The notes below the pieces were generated by a model, which made no database searches, was not told where the DNA came from, and was given only the letters and a program-made list of their open reading frames with translations. Shown here in pieces: positions 8,290 through 17,065 of a DNA stretch of 64,000 nucleotides (positions within the stretch are counted from its first letter, which is position 1; every line of letters starts with the position of its first letter). The DNA lies in contig CAWGGV010000008.1 of assembly GCA_963822255.1 (NCBI GenBank), positions 1,612,001 to 1,676,000 of the forward strand, given 5' to 3'. Source of the stretch: UBA7803 sp963822255 (GTDB lineage Bacteria > Pseudomonadota > Gammaproteobacteria > Pseudomonadales > Azotimanducaceae). The position numbers were made by a program, and so were the translations under genes.

Positions 8290-9396
8290 TCATCGAATGG
8301 CCGCCGCCAGAGAACTGGACCGGCGAGTTGCAGCTCCAGCGGCAGCCGACCTCTCGACCGGATCCAGGAACAGAAGCTTCGCGGAGCCCGGCGCCACCTG
8401 ATAGCGGTGCCTGAAATCGCTCATCGGCACCGACTCGTCGACGGTGATGTCCGCGACGACGACGTAGAGCCGCCCGCTTTGCGGATCGATGGTCATGGTC
8501 CGCCCCCCCAGTTCCGTCTTCACCGTACCCAGTACCGAGTACGAATCGGGGCTGTTCTCGGATATCACGGTGACGCTGCCCTCGCCGTTGGAGCTGAAGG
8601 CGCGTTTGCGTACGGGGTCGAACGCCGCACCGTCGGTGAAGGCGCCGATGGGCAATGACGCGACAACGTGGCCGTCGCCGGCATCGACCACGACCATCAT
8701 GTTGTTGTGGCAGCTGACGAACAAGCGGCGGGATTTGCGGTCCATCGCGATGCCGTGCGGGCTCTCGCATTGCGGGATGGCCCAGTGGGCATCCGCCCGG
8801 TTGGTACTGGTATCGACCCGGACGACCTCACGCCTGGCCTCGCCGTTGACGTACAGCTTGCCTTTGCCGTCGGCGACGCCGAATTCGAGTTTGCCGCCAC
8901 CGTCGACTGTGGCGATCACGGTGTTCGTCGTCGGATCGATCACGGTCAGCTTGCCGGGATCACCATCGATCACGAACACGTGGCGGCTCGCAGGGTCGAA
9001 GATGATGCCGTCGGCATCGTCGTCCGCCTTGATCGTGTCGGTGATTTTCAGACTCTCGAGATCGAAAGCCACCGCGAGACCGGCCCTGCCGTCATCGGTG
9101 TATCCCGTGCGGGTTGCGGGCGAGATGGCGATGCCATGGGTGCCGCCTGGCATACCGTCGACGGTACCGACCATGGCGCCGGTTCGGCCATCGACCACGG
9201 TCAGGCGATCGCCATGGGCGATGTAGACGCGGTCAGCCCTCGCGTCGAACGTCAGGTAGTCCCAGCCGTCGGGCGCTCCCAGCGCGACGGTCTTGGAAAT
9301 TCGGTACAGCGGCGATTGCTCTGCTGCCCCAAGCGCCGGGCACGCAACACTCCAGCCGATCGACCCGAAAACGAGGGCCATTGAAACGAGACGCAT
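8290..9396 (-). CDS. YncE-like seven-bladed beta-propeller, periplasmic
   Basis: 368 residues with a signal peptide ('MRLVSMALVFGSIGWSVACP', cut near LGA-A). The body is a run of about 40-residue blades of the YVTN/YncE type: 'ADRVYIAHGDRLTVVDGRTG', 'RHVFVIDGDPGKLTVID', 'GKLYVNGEARREVVRVD' and 'RRLFVSCHNNMMVVVD'. Such proteins sit in the periplasm and bind ligands or partners; no enzyme residues are apparent. The C-terminal 20 residues are Ala/Arg/Ser rich and disordered. It is divergent from the CorA gene, with a 172-base region between the two. Confidence 0.8.
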   Translation of the reverse strand: MRLVSMALVFGSIGWSVACPALGAAEQSPLYRISKTVALGAPDGWDYLTFDARADRVYIAHGDRLTVVDGRTGAMVGTVDGMPGGTHGIAISPATRTGYTDDGRAGLAVAFDLESLKITDTIKADDDADGIIFDPASRHVFVIDGDPGKLTVIDPTTNTVIATVDGGGKLEFGVADGKGKLYVNGEARREVVRVDTSTNRADAHWAIPQCESPHGIAMDRKSRRLFVSCHNNMMVVVDAGDGHVVASLPIGAFTDGAAFDPVRKRAFSSNGEGSVTVISENSPDSYSVLGTVKTELGGRTMTIDPQSGRLYVVVADITVDESVPMSDFRHRYQVAPGSAKLLFLDPVERSAAAGAATRRSSSLAAAIR

Positions 9397-9471
9397 GTTC
9401 CATCCTCTTCCTGGAAGCGACTCTACTGCACGAAGAACCTCGTCCCGGCCCTCGCTGTATAGGCCGCCGAG

Positions 9472-9499
9472 TTCGCTACATCTCCGAGGCGATTATACT
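9472..9499 (+). promoter_or_regulatory. Candidate sigma-70 promoter for the CorA gene
   Basis: TTCGCT (9472-9477), 16-base spacer, TATACT (9494-9499). The -10 matches five of six positions; the -35 is weak. It lies 70 bases upstream of the TTG start at 9569. Confidence 0.35.
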
Positions 9500-9568
9500 C
9501 GCTCGCTGAGGCGTGGGATGAGCTGGCAGCACACGTGCAGCGCTGCTGAACGGACGCAAGGAGGTGAT

Positions 9569-10528
9569 TTGAACGTCGTCAAGTGGGAACCCGGCAGCGG
9601 GCGGCTGGAAGAAGGGGGTGAGTCCCTGATCGAGCAGTGGGAGGGAGAGACCGAGAGCTGCCTGTGGGTCGACGTGTCAGCCGAAGACGGCGATGATCAG
9701 ATCGCGATTCTGGAGCGCTTCGGAGCCGACGACGTGGTCGTGGAGCAGGCCATGGCGCAGCGCTTTCCCCCCAAGCTCGAGTCGTTCGGCGAGCGGGCGT
9801 TTCTGCTGCTGCGGGCGGCGGATGCGGAGGCTACGTCCATCGAGTTCGGCACCCTGCAGATCGCCTTCCTGGTGGGGCCGCGCTTTCTGGTGACCCGTCA
9901 CGACCGGGTGTCACCGAGCATCGCCGCCACCCGCGCCCGTCTGCGGGACGATGCCGATTGCCGTGACGTCAGCCCCGCCGGAGTGGCGGTGCAGGTCAGC
10001 AACAGGGTGGTGGATCGATACGTGCCCATCGTGCTCGGGCTCGAGGCTCGTCTCGAAGAGATGGAAGAGGACATGTTCGAGCATCCCGACGACAAGATTC
10101 TCGGCGAGCTGCTCAGCTACAAGCGCCAGCTCAAGAAGGTGCGGAGGATCGCCAGCTATCACGAGCGGATCTTCGACACCCTGCGGCGCGAGCCGGGTCT
10201 GTTCCGCGGCGCCGAGCGGGAGATTCAGGAAGTCCTGGGGCAGTTCGCACGGCTGGTCAGCCTGTCGACGCTGTACAACGATCTGGCGAACGACCTGATG
10301 AACGGCTACCTGTCGCTGTCGTCCCATCGCCTGAACAACATCATGCGCGTGCTGACCATCATCACCTGCATCTTCGTGCCGCTGACCTTCATCGCCGGCA
10401 TCTATGGTATGAACTTCCAGTTCATGCCGGAGCTCAGCTCCCACTACGCCTATTTCTTCGTGCTCGGAACCATGGTCACGCTGGCTGTGTTTCTGCTCTT
10501 TCTGTTTCGGCGCAAACGCTGGCTATGA
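9569..10528 (+). CDS. corA: CorA-family magnesium/divalent cation channel
   Basis: 319 residues from TTG 9569, the usual CorA length. The start is chosen because AAGGAGGTGAT (9558-9568), an almost complete match to the 16S 3' end, abuts it; an in-frame ATG at 9518 would add 17 residues. Residues 1-250 form the cytoplasmic alpha/beta funnel and long helices ('LSSHRLNNIMRVLTIITCIF'). The first membrane helix ends in the signature 'AGIYGMNF', with the GMN filter, and a second helix ends in the basic tail 'LFRRKRW'. It forms a pentameric inner-membrane channel for Mg2+ (or Co2+/Ni2+). No YGMNF alteration and no truncation is seen. Confidence 0.92.
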   Translation: MNVVKWEPGSGRLEEGGESLIEQWEGETESCLWVDVSAEDGDDQIAILERFGADDVVVEQAMAQRFPPKLESFGERAFLLLRAADAEATSIEFGTLQIAFLVGPRFLVTRHDRVSPSIAATRARLRDDADCRDVSPAGVAVQVSNRVVDRYVPIVLGLEARLEEMEEDMFEHPDDKILGELLSYKRQLKKVRRIASYHERIFDTLRREPGLFRGAEREIQEVLGQFARLVSLSTLYNDLANDLMNGYLSLSSHRLNNIMRVLTIITCIFVPLTFIAGIYGMNFQFMPELSSHYAYFFVLGTMVTLAVFLLFLFRRKRWL

Positions 10529-10596
10529 GGCTCGGTTGCCATGCCGCGGCACACGGGGACAATAGCCGTCAGTTCCTCAACGGGTGGAGACGTTGC

Positions 10597-11526
10597 ATGA
10601 AGCTCGGAATCAATGGCACCGGTCTGGTGCAGAAGGCATCCGTGGATCGCGTGACGAGCGATGCGCGAGCGGCGGCAGCAGATGGGTTTGCCAGCTATTG
10701 GCTGGCCGAGCATCCGACTGGCGGCTTCGATGCCCTCACCGTGCTGGCGCTCGTCGGCTCGCAGGTTGCCGACATTGAGCTGGGCACGGCCATCGTGCCG
10801 ACGATGCCACGCCACCCGATGGTGCTTGCCGGCCAGGCGTTGACCACGGCTGCCGCCCTGGATTATCGGCTCACCCTCGGCATCGGCCTCTCGCATGCGC
10901 CCATGATGGCGCAGCTCGGCATCGGCTTCGACAAGCCCATCCGCCATCTGCGGGAGTACCTGACCATCCTCATGGCGCTGATGCGCACCGGCAAGGTCGA
11001 CTATCGTGGTGAGACTCTCGTCTGCGAGGCAGAGCTGTTCCGTCCACCCGAGCAGCACACTCCCGTGGTGGTGGCCGCGCTCGGGCCACAGGCCCTGAAG
11101 GTGGCAGGCACCCTGGCCGACGGGACGACCCTCGCGTGGGTGGGGCCGAAAACGGTACGGGAGCATATCGCACCGCGAATCGGCGAGGCAGCCGCCGCGG
11201 CCGGCCGGGGGGAACCCCGCATCATCGCAACTCTGCCGGTGTGCGTGACCGACGATGCAGCAGCGGTGCGGGCGGCCATCGCCAGCGGGCTGTCCATGTA
11301 TGGTCGCCTGCCGTCATACCGGGCCATGTTCGAGCGGGAAGGCGTGGACGGCCCGGCCGATGTCGCGGTGGTCGGCGGCGCGTCCGAGGTGCGGGACCGG
11401 CTGCTGGCGTTGGCGGAGGCCGGAGTCACCGACTTCGCCGCCTCCGAGTTCACTCGCACGCCGGAGGAACGCACCCGCACGCGGCAGCTGCTGAAGGAGC
11501 TCCAGGCTGACCGCCGGGCCAGGTAA
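10597..11526 (+). CDS. LLM-class flavin-dependent oxidoreductase (F420 type)
   Basis: 309 residues, TIM-barrel luciferase-like fold. Conserved pieces are 'GFASYWLAEHPTGGFDALT', 'ELGTAIVPTMPRHPMVLAGQ', 'RLTLGIGLSHAPMM', 'RHLREYLTILMALMRTGKVD', 'TPVVVAALGPQALKVAG' and 'GTTLAWVGPKTV'. This arrangement fits the F420-dependent tetrahydromethanopterin-reductase-like subgroup common in actinobacteria and some proteobacteria; whether FMN or F420 is used cannot be decided. The start at 10597 is the first ATG that leaves a normal N-terminal strand 'MKLGINGTG'. It follows the CorA gene by 68 bases and converges on the ferredoxin gene. Confidence 0.85.
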   Translation: MKLGINGTGLVQKASVDRVTSDARAAAADGFASYWLAEHPTGGFDALTVLALVGSQVADIELGTAIVPTMPRHPMVLAGQALTTAAALDYRLTLGIGLSHAPMMAQLGIGFDKPIRHLREYLTILMALMRTGKVDYRGETLVCEAELFRPPEQHTPVVVAALGPQALKVAGTLADGTTLAWVGPKTVREHIAPRIGEAAAAAGRGEPRIIATLPVCVTDDAAAVRAAIASGLSMYGRLPSYRAMFEREGVDGPADVAVVGGASEVRDRLLALAEAGVTDFAASEFTRTPEERTRTRQLLKELQADRRAR

Positions 11527-11558
11527 CCCGTTTCGCGATACGCGCTGAACAATGCAGC

Positions 11559-11840
11559 TCAGCCGCGCTGTTCGGCCCAGGCTTGCAGCTCGCGGATCTT
11601 TGCGTAGGCGCCGCTGCCTTCCACCAGGCCTTCCGCACGGGCGTCGTGGATGCAGGCGACGGGACACAGCGGAATGCAGAGCCCGCAGTCGATGCAGTCC
11701 TCGAGCCGGATCGCGAAGCGGCCGAGAAAGTCGTCGGGTACCTCGAAGATGGCATCGACCTTTCCCGGGCAGGCATGATCACACGCGCCGCAGCTGATGC
11801 AGGTGGCGTCGATGTAGAAGTGGCCGGGCTCGCGTGCCAT
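11559..11840 (-). CDS. 2[4Fe-4S] ferredoxin
   Basis: 93 residues. Two complete cluster motifs: Cys14-x2-Cys17-x2-Cys20-x3-Cys24-Pro and Cys49-x2-Cys52-x2-Cys55-x3-Cys59-Pro. It is a soluble low-potential electron carrier; the C-terminal 30 residues form a helix ('GAYAKIRELQAWAEQRG'). It is the last of three tightly packed genes on this strand, five bases after the SCP2-like gene, which in turn is two bases after the diiron gene. The context makes it the likely electron donor to that diiron protein, with the ultimate reductase encoded elsewhere. Confidence 0.9.
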   Translation of the reverse strand: MAREPGHFYIDATCISCGACDHACPGKVDAIFEVPDDFLGRFAIRLEDCIDCGLCIPLCPVACIHDARAEGLVEGSGAYAKIRELQAWAEQRG

Positions 11841-11845
11841 GAACG

Positions 11846-12334
11846 TCAGGCGAAGACGGTCTCGAATTGCGCGCAGGCGTTGAAGAACTCCTGCAGGCTC
11901 TGGGCGTAACGGAAATACAGATCGGTTCTCAGCACGTCGTCGCCGGTCAGGCGCATGGGAACGCCCATGTGGGTGAGCCTGTTCAGAGTGTGTTCGAGGT
12001 CGGGGGTACCGCCGCCGGCGCGGATGTTTTCGATCATCTCCCGCCACGTGGCCAAAGTCGCCACGACGACGAAGTCGGCCGGCGGAAGCGCCGCGACAGT
12101 GGCGTCGAGCACGTCCGTGGCCTCGAACTCGTCGAAGACGATGTGCACTTCGAAGAGTACGGCACCGCTCTCGTCCATGATGCGGAAGCCGGCAGTGCAG
12201 TCGACGTAGCCGAGCTGCTCCTGCCTGGCGCGGTTCGCGTTCATCAACGTGGCCAGATTCGAGAACCACGCCAGGCTCGGAAATTGCGCGGGCGCCAGGT
12301 CCAGGTTCTGCTTCGGCGCCGCGGTGGCCGCCAT
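11846..12334 (-). CDS. SCP2-like putative lipid-carrier protein
   Basis: 162 residues, no signal peptide or membrane helix. After 40 residues, 'TAGFRIMDESGAVLFEVHIV' gives a beta hairpin; then 'ADFVVVATLATWREMIENI' and 'VPMRLTGDDVLRTDLYFRYA' follow in the order and spacing of sterol carrier protein 2 domains (the 'adv.i..s..t...l..G' and 'G.l.l.Gd...a' elements). I infer an SCP2-like fold that could hold a hydrophobic acyl or steroid substrate. There is no obvious enzyme motif. It lies between the diiron and ferredoxin genes with two- and five-base gaps, so it is surely co-transcribed with both. Confidence 0.5.
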   Translation of the reverse strand: MAATAAPKQNLDLAPAQFPSLAWFSNLATLMNANRARQEQLGYVDCTAGFRIMDESGAVLFEVHIVFDEFEATDVLDATVAALPPADFVVVATLATWREMIENIRAGGGTPDLEHTLNRLTHMGVPMRLTGDDVLRTDLYFRYAQSLQEFFNACAQFETVFA

Positions 12335-12336
12335 CG

Positions 12337-13524
12337 TCACGCGGCCCACGGCGCATCGAGCGGAATCTTGCACCGCTCGCTGCGGTCGAAGCCGGCTCGG
12401 TTGCAGCGCGCCAGGTACTCCTCGACGGACATGCGCCACAGCTTGGCCATGCCGTCCATGCCATCGTCGATCTTCTTCAGGCCGCCGCCGAGCAGAATCG
12501 CCAGTGGCTCCACCAGAGCGGCCTCGGAGAAGGACGTCAGAATCACCAGCTCCCCCACGTCGGCGAAGCGGTGCAGGTCGTCCATGCAGCGTTGCGGATC
12601 CGCGTGGTGATCGATGTGGCTCTTCAGCTGCATGATGCCGTAGGACACGTGCCGCGCCTCGTCCTGCAGACAGCGCCGGAAGATCTCCTTGTCCACTTGC
12701 GTCTTGGCGATCATCTCGCCGGAGCGGAAGATCGACAGCACCAGGCCTTCGCCGAGCAGGTTCAGCAGGAACGTGCCCATGGTGTGAGTGGGCGCTTCCA
12801 TGATGGCCTGCAGCGCCCATTCGAACCCCGGCGACGCGTGCAGCAGCCCGCCGCCTGCCAGAGCGCGTTTGCGAAACACCTCCTGGTGGCGCGCCTCGTC
12901 CATGATCTGGGTCGAGAGGAAACTCTTGACCTCGAGAAACTCCTGCGGAATACGGTAGAGCCATTTGGCAGGAAAGTCGCCGGCGACGAATTCCACCTCC
13001 GTGAGAAACGTCGAAAGCTGGCAAGTGGCCTTCTCCAGATCCTCCGGCAGCGCCTCGAGCTCGCTCCAGGCGATGTCGCGGGTCGCGTTCCATTGCCGCG
13101 CCTTGGCCTCCTCGAACAGGGTCTCGACGTTGTCGGACCAGACATCCCACTTGTCCAGCACGTCGTAGTCGGCCACTTCCGGGAAACGCTCCGCGTATGG
13201 CTCGCGAATCGACCCGCGCGGGGTGAAATTCTTCCACGTCGCCATCGTCGGAACCGCGCCGGAGCTCGGGTATTTGTTGACGTCCGTGTAGGTGAGACCG
13301 CGCGAGGAGGGCTTGGCCCGCTTGCCCCAGTGGTGGCCGTCGGCGTTCATCCAGTGCAGCGAGTAGCTGCCCCTGGACAGCCGGTCCGCATTTTCCTGAA
13401 GAATTTCACCCCACTGGTGCTGGTGGGCCTGAAATGCCGATTCGTAGGCGGCCACCGTGGTGGGATGCATGGGGGTTTCGGCAGGCAGCGGGCGGAGCTT
13501 GGTGGGATCGCCAACGGTAGCCAT
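12337..13524 (-). CDS. Ferritin-like diiron protein, probable oxygenase
   Basis: 395 residues; start at 13524. Two iron-ligand pairs are plain: Glu176 or Glu178 in 'TFLTEVEFVAG' with Glu210/His213 in 'MDEARHQEVF', and Glu259 in 'LLGEGLVLS' with Glu289/His292 in 'QDEARHVSYG'. The E...ExxH...E...ExxH order defines the ferritin-like/ribonucleotide-reductase-like diiron fold shared with AurF-type and bacterial multicomponent oxygenases. The N-terminal 150 residues, Trp/His rich ('HWMNADGHHWGKRA'), are not recognised. First gene of a three-gene operon with an SCP2-like protein and a ferredoxin. The likely role is O2-dependent oxidation of a hydrophobic substrate; this is inference. Confidence 0.8.
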   Translation of the reverse strand: MATVGDPTKLRPLPAETPMHPTTVAAYESAFQAHQHQWGEILQENADRLSRGSYSLHWMNADGHHWGKRAKPSSRGLTYTDVNKYPSSGAVPTMATWKNFTPRGSIREPYAERFPEVADYDVLDKWDVWSDNVETLFEEAKARQWNATRDIAWSELEALPEDLEKATCQLSTFLTEVEFVAGDFPAKWLYRIPQEFLEVKSFLSTQIMDEARHQEVFRKRALAGGGLLHASPGFEWALQAIMEAPTHTMGTFLLNLLGEGLVLSIFRSGEMIAKTQVDKEIFRRCLQDEARHVSYGIMQLKSHIDHHADPQRCMDDLHRFADVGELVILTSFSEAALVEPLAILLGGGLKKIDDGMDGMAKLWRMSVEEYLARCNRAGFDRSERCKIPLDAPWAA

Positions 13525-13628
13525 GATCGTCTCCCCTTCGAGGATGTACGGTACGGACGCTACCATAGCCGCACGCCGGGTGCCACGGCCGGCGGGCTGG
13601 ACTGACATCCGCTGCGGAGGGAGGTGCG

Positions 13629-14228
13629 GTGCTTCACTGGCTCGATCTGTTCGGTGTGTTCGTGTTCGCGGTCAGCGGTGCGCTGGCGGCGAATCGCCGC
13701 AGCATGGACCTGTTCGGCTTCGTCGCCATCGCGCTGCTGCCGGCCATCGGCGGCGGCACGGTGCGGGACCTGGTGCTGGGCGCGCCGGTGTTCTGGGTCC
13801 AGGCGCCGAACTATCTCTGGCTGATCCTCGCCGCGGCGCTGCTGACGTTCGTGACGGCACCGCTGATTCAGCGGGTGGAACGTGACCTATTGTGGGCCGA
13901 CGCGGTCGGCCTGTCGGTGTTCTGCGTGGCGGGCGCCGCCAAGGCGCTCACGATCTCCGGCTCGCCGACCATCGCGGTGGCCATGGGGGTCGTCACCGCG
14001 GTGCTCGGCGGCATCGTCCGCGATGTGGTGTGCAACGAGATTCCGCTGGTGCTCAAGCAGGACATCTACGCCACCGCCGCGTTCGCCGGCGCGCTCAGCT
14101 ACGTGGGCCTGCTGAGCGCCGGCGTCGACCAGGCGTGGTCGGTATGGCTGGGCGCCGCCGCCTGCTTCGCGGTGCGCGCGTCCGCGCTCATCTGGGGCTG
14201 GTCGCTGCCGCGGCGGCGCGTGAGCTGA
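13629..14228 (+). CDS. TRIC-family (YadS-like) cation channel
   Basis: 199 residues, GTG start at 13629 behind GGAGGGAGG. Two homologous three-helix halves with the kinked glycine motifs: 'LLPAIGGGTVRDLVLG' in the first and 'VVTAVLGGIVRDVVCNEIP' in the second; the 'GGG/GG..RD' signatures are diagnostic of prokaryotic trimeric intracellular cation channels (DUF3225/UPF0126 in older names). A seventh helix closes the protein. Inner membrane; monovalent cation permeation, physiological role in bacteria unclear. Divergent from the diiron operon. Confidence 0.9.
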   Translation: MLHWLDLFGVFVFAVSGALAANRRSMDLFGFVAIALLPAIGGGTVRDLVLGAPVFWVQAPNYLWLILAAALLTFVTAPLIQRVERDLLWADAVGLSVFCVAGAAKALTISGSPTIAVAMGVVTAVLGGIVRDVVCNEIPLVLKQDIYATAAFAGALSYVGLLSAGVDQAWSVWLGAAACFAVRASALIWGWSLPRRRVS

Positions 14229-14291
14229 CCGCCCGGCCGGCCGCGGCGGCCATCGGTTCCGAGGCATCCGATGCGGCATGCCGCGAAGCGA

Positions 14292-15566
14292 TCAGCCTCC
14301 TGTGGTCGGCGCCTGATGAGAGCGGGTGAACGCCGAGTAAACCAGCGTGCGCAGGTCGCGCCGCAAGGTGAGCCGGGCTTCGGTGCCGATGACCTGGGTC
14401 ATGAACACCACCGCGAGTTGCTCACGCGGATCGATCCAGAACGCGGTGGAAGCGGCGCCACCCCAGAAGTACTCGCCGGCCGTGCCGGGCAACCGGGTCT
14501 TCGCCGGGTCCACGTTGACCCCGCAGCCGATGGAAAAGCCCATGCCGCCGTAGCCGGCTTCGGTAAAGAGGCCGGACGCCGGCACCATGTCGGTCATCAG
14601 CCGGTGATCCGGCAGCAGATTCAGGCTGAACATGGCCACGGTCTTGGGGCTCAGGATCTGCACGCCATCCAGGCTGCCGCCGCCGAGCATCATGCGGCAG
14701 AAGCGCATGTAGTCGTTGGTGGTAGACACCAGACCGCCGCCGCCGCTCTCCAGTGCCGGCGGCCGCGCATAGGCGGATTCCAGCGCATCGTCCTGAAGCT
14801 TCAAACCACCGTCCTGCTTCGGCTGGTAGCACGAGCAGAAGCGCTCCAGCTTGTCCTCCGGGCAGTAGAAGGCGGTGTCGTGCATGCCGAGCGGTTCGAA
14901 CAGGCGAGTGCGCAGGAACTCGCCGAAGCTCACGCCGGAGAGCTTCTGCACCAGGTAGCCCATCACGTCGATGGATACCGAGTAGTTCCACATTTCCCCG
15001 GGTGAGAAGTCCAGCGGCAGCCGTGACAGCTGCTCGATGAAGGTGTCGAGCCCGCCCTGCGTCTGATGGTCGCCCACCTTGCCCGCGCGATACGCCGCGT
15101 CCACGCTGGTGCGATGCATGAATCCGTAGGTCAGCCCGGAGGTGTGGGTGACCAGGTCGACGACCTTCATCGGCCGCTTCGGCGGCACGGTCACGAACTG
15201 CCCGGTGGTGTCGGAGAGCAGCCCCGGCAGACCGGAGGCATAGACCCCGAGCTTGCGCCAGGACGGGATGTGGCTGTGAACGTCGTCGTCGAGGCCCAGC
15301 TTGCCTTCCTCCACCAGCATCATCAGCGCCACGGCGGTGATGGGCTTCGACATGGAGTAGATCCGGAAGATGGCGTCCTCGCCAAGCGGCTTGTCCCGCT
15401 CCAGATCCATCCGGCCGACTCGGCTGTCGTGTGCGACCTCGCCGTCCCGGAAGATCATGGTGTGGAAGCCCGGCAGCATGCCCTTGTCCACGTAACGTTC
15501 CTTCATGACCCGGTCCAGCAGGGCCAGACGGCTCGACGAGAGCCCCGCGCGTTCTCCACTACTCAT
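14292..15566 (-). CDS. Beta-lactamase-fold serine hydrolase (class C / EstB type)
   Basis: 424 residues starting at 15566, where GAGGGGAACGACAG provides the ribosome site. The nucleophile motif is 'IYSMSKPITAVALMM' (S-x-x-K) near residue 90 and the tyrosine motif is in 'MWNYSVSIDVMGYL'. 'GGGGLVSTTNDYMRFCRMML' is typical of family VIII esterases and DD-peptidase-like proteins. No signal peptide, so cytosolic esterase is more likely than a cell-wall enzyme. It is divergent from the MFS transporter gene at 15743, which could be co-regulated with it. Confidence 0.88.
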   Translation of the reverse strand: MSSGERAGLSSSRLALLDRVMKERYVDKGMLPGFHTMIFRDGEVAHDSRVGRMDLERDKPLGEDAIFRIYSMSKPITAVALMMLVEEGKLGLDDDVHSHIPSWRKLGVYASGLPGLLSDTTGQFVTVPPKRPMKVVDLVTHTSGLTYGFMHRTSVDAAYRAGKVGDHQTQGGLDTFIEQLSRLPLDFSPGEMWNYSVSIDVMGYLVQKLSGVSFGEFLRTRLFEPLGMHDTAFYCPEDKLERFCSCYQPKQDGGLKLQDDALESAYARPPALESGGGGLVSTTNDYMRFCRMMLGGGSLDGVQILSPKTVAMFSLNLLPDHRLMTDMVPASGLFTEAGYGGMGFSIGCGVNVDPAKTRLPGTAGEYFWGGAASTAFWIDPREQLAVVFMTQVIGTEARLTLRRDLRTLVYSAFTRSHQAPTTGG

Positions 15567-15742
15567 CTGTCGTTCCCCTCGGTTGACCTGGTCCGCATTG
15601 TACGGCACGCGGCTCGTTGCAGCCGAATCGTTGAACCGCGTCCACTGCAGCTCATGACCCCGCTCGGACACGGAGCCGATTGCAGTCGCGTACAATCGAG
15701 GATTCTGCGCCGCCAAGTCAGCTCGACGAGGAGAGACAGCTT

Positions 15743-17050
15743 TTGACAGACCAGGATTCGACCGGCATCTTCAGCCCGGCCGCGCGGCGCTACGCCCTCG
15801 GCGTGCTCGTCGCCGTGTACACGTTCAATTTCATCGACCGGCAGATCCTGTCCATTCTGCTGCAACCCATCAAAGACGACCTCGGCCTGTCGGACAGCCA
15901 GCTCGGCCTGCTCGCCGGCGTAGCCTTCGCCTTGTTCTACGCCACCCTCGGCATTCCCATTGCGCGTTTCGCCGACCGCGGCAGCCGCCGCAACCTCATC
16001 GCCGTGGCGCTGACGATCTGGAGCGGAATGACAGCCCTGTCAGGGATGGCGCAGAGCTTCTGGCAGTTGCTGGTGGCGCGAATCGGCGTAGGGGTCGGCG
16101 AGGCCGGCTGCAGCCCCCCGGCCCATTCCATGCTGGCCGACTACTATCCGATGGAGCGGCGGTCCACCGCGCTCGGGATCTACTCCCTCGGCATCCCTGT
16201 GGGCATCATGTTCGGCTTCATCGCCGGCGGCTGGATGAACGAGTTCTTCGGCTGGCGGGCGGCATTCCTGGTAGTGGGCGTGCCGGGGCTGCTGCTGGCG
16301 CTCCTGGTACGGCTCACCGTACGGGAGCCGCGACGCGGCATGTCCGATCGTCAGGTGGCCGTCGGCGGCGCGCTGCCCGGAGTGTCGGAAACGTTCGCCT
16401 ACCTGTGGCGCAGCCGTGCGTTCCGCCATCTGTCCTTCGGCGCCGCCCTCACCGCGTTCGTCGGCTACAGCGTGGTGAGCTGGGTGCCGGCGTTCCTCAT
16501 CCGCTCCCACGGCATGTCGACCGGAGAAGCCGGCAGCTACCTGGGCATGATCCTCGGCATCCCGGGCGGCATCGGCATCGCGCTCGGCGGCTGGCTGGCC
16601 GATCGCCTCGGCGCCAGGGATCGGCGCTGGTACCTGTGGATCGTCACCGTCTCGCTGCTGGTCGCGTTGCCGTTCGGACTCGGCGTCTATCTGGCGCCGG
16701 GCCCCTACCTGGCGCTGGCGCTGCTCGTGGTGCCCGTGGTTCTCGGCAACTTCTATCAGGCCACCACCTTCGCTCAAACTCAGGGGCTCGCGACCCTGCG
16801 CATGCGCTCGGTGGCGGCGGCGGTGCTGCTGTTCATCATCAACATCATCGGTCTCGGCCTCGGACCGTGGTTCACCGGATGGCTGAGCGACCAGCTGCAC
16901 CCGCGTTTCGGCGTGGACTCCCTGCGATGGGCGCTGCTGCTGTGCTCGCTGATCAATATCTGGTCCGCGTATCACTATTACGTGGCGGGCAAGCACCTCG
17001 CCGACGACCTGGAATCCGTTGACCGCGACGAGGCACCGGCGGTCGCATGA
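15743..17050 (+). CDS. Major facilitator superfamily transporter (spinster-like)
   Basis: 435 residues from TTG 15743, chosen because GAGGAGAG (15728-15735) precedes it; a TTG at 15680 would add 21 residues without a ribosome site. Twelve helices. The opening 'YTFNFIDRQILSILLQPI' with 'IKDDLGLSDSQLGLLAG' and the loop 'IPIARFADRGSRRN' are the hallmark of the spinster-like MFS branch common in proteobacteria that degrade aromatics, steroids and acids. Inner membrane, proton-coupled; substrate not deducible. The C-terminal 20 residues are cytoplasmic and acidic. Confidence 0.9.
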   Translation: MTDQDSTGIFSPAARRYALGVLVAVYTFNFIDRQILSILLQPIKDDLGLSDSQLGLLAGVAFALFYATLGIPIARFADRGSRRNLIAVALTIWSGMTALSGMAQSFWQLLVARIGVGVGEAGCSPPAHSMLADYYPMERRSTALGIYSLGIPVGIMFGFIAGGWMNEFFGWRAAFLVVGVPGLLLALLVRLTVREPRRGMSDRQVAVGGALPGVSETFAYLWRSRAFRHLSFGAALTAFVGYSVVSWVPAFLIRSHGMSTGEAGSYLGMILGIPGGIGIALGGWLADRLGARDRRWYLWIVTVSLLVALPFGLGVYLAPGPYLALALLVVPVVLGNFYQATTFAQTQGLATLRMRSVAAAVLLFIINIIGLGLGPWFTGWLSDQLHPRFGVDSLRWALLLCSLINIWSAYHYYVAGKHLADDLESVDRDEAPAVA

Positions 17051-17065
17051 CGGGTCAACGACCGG

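Noticed and set aside
12571..13605. A 344-codon plus-strand frame opposite the diiron gene
   Set aside because: It mirrors the diiron coding sequence and has no motif; the minus strand carries the metal-ligand pattern.
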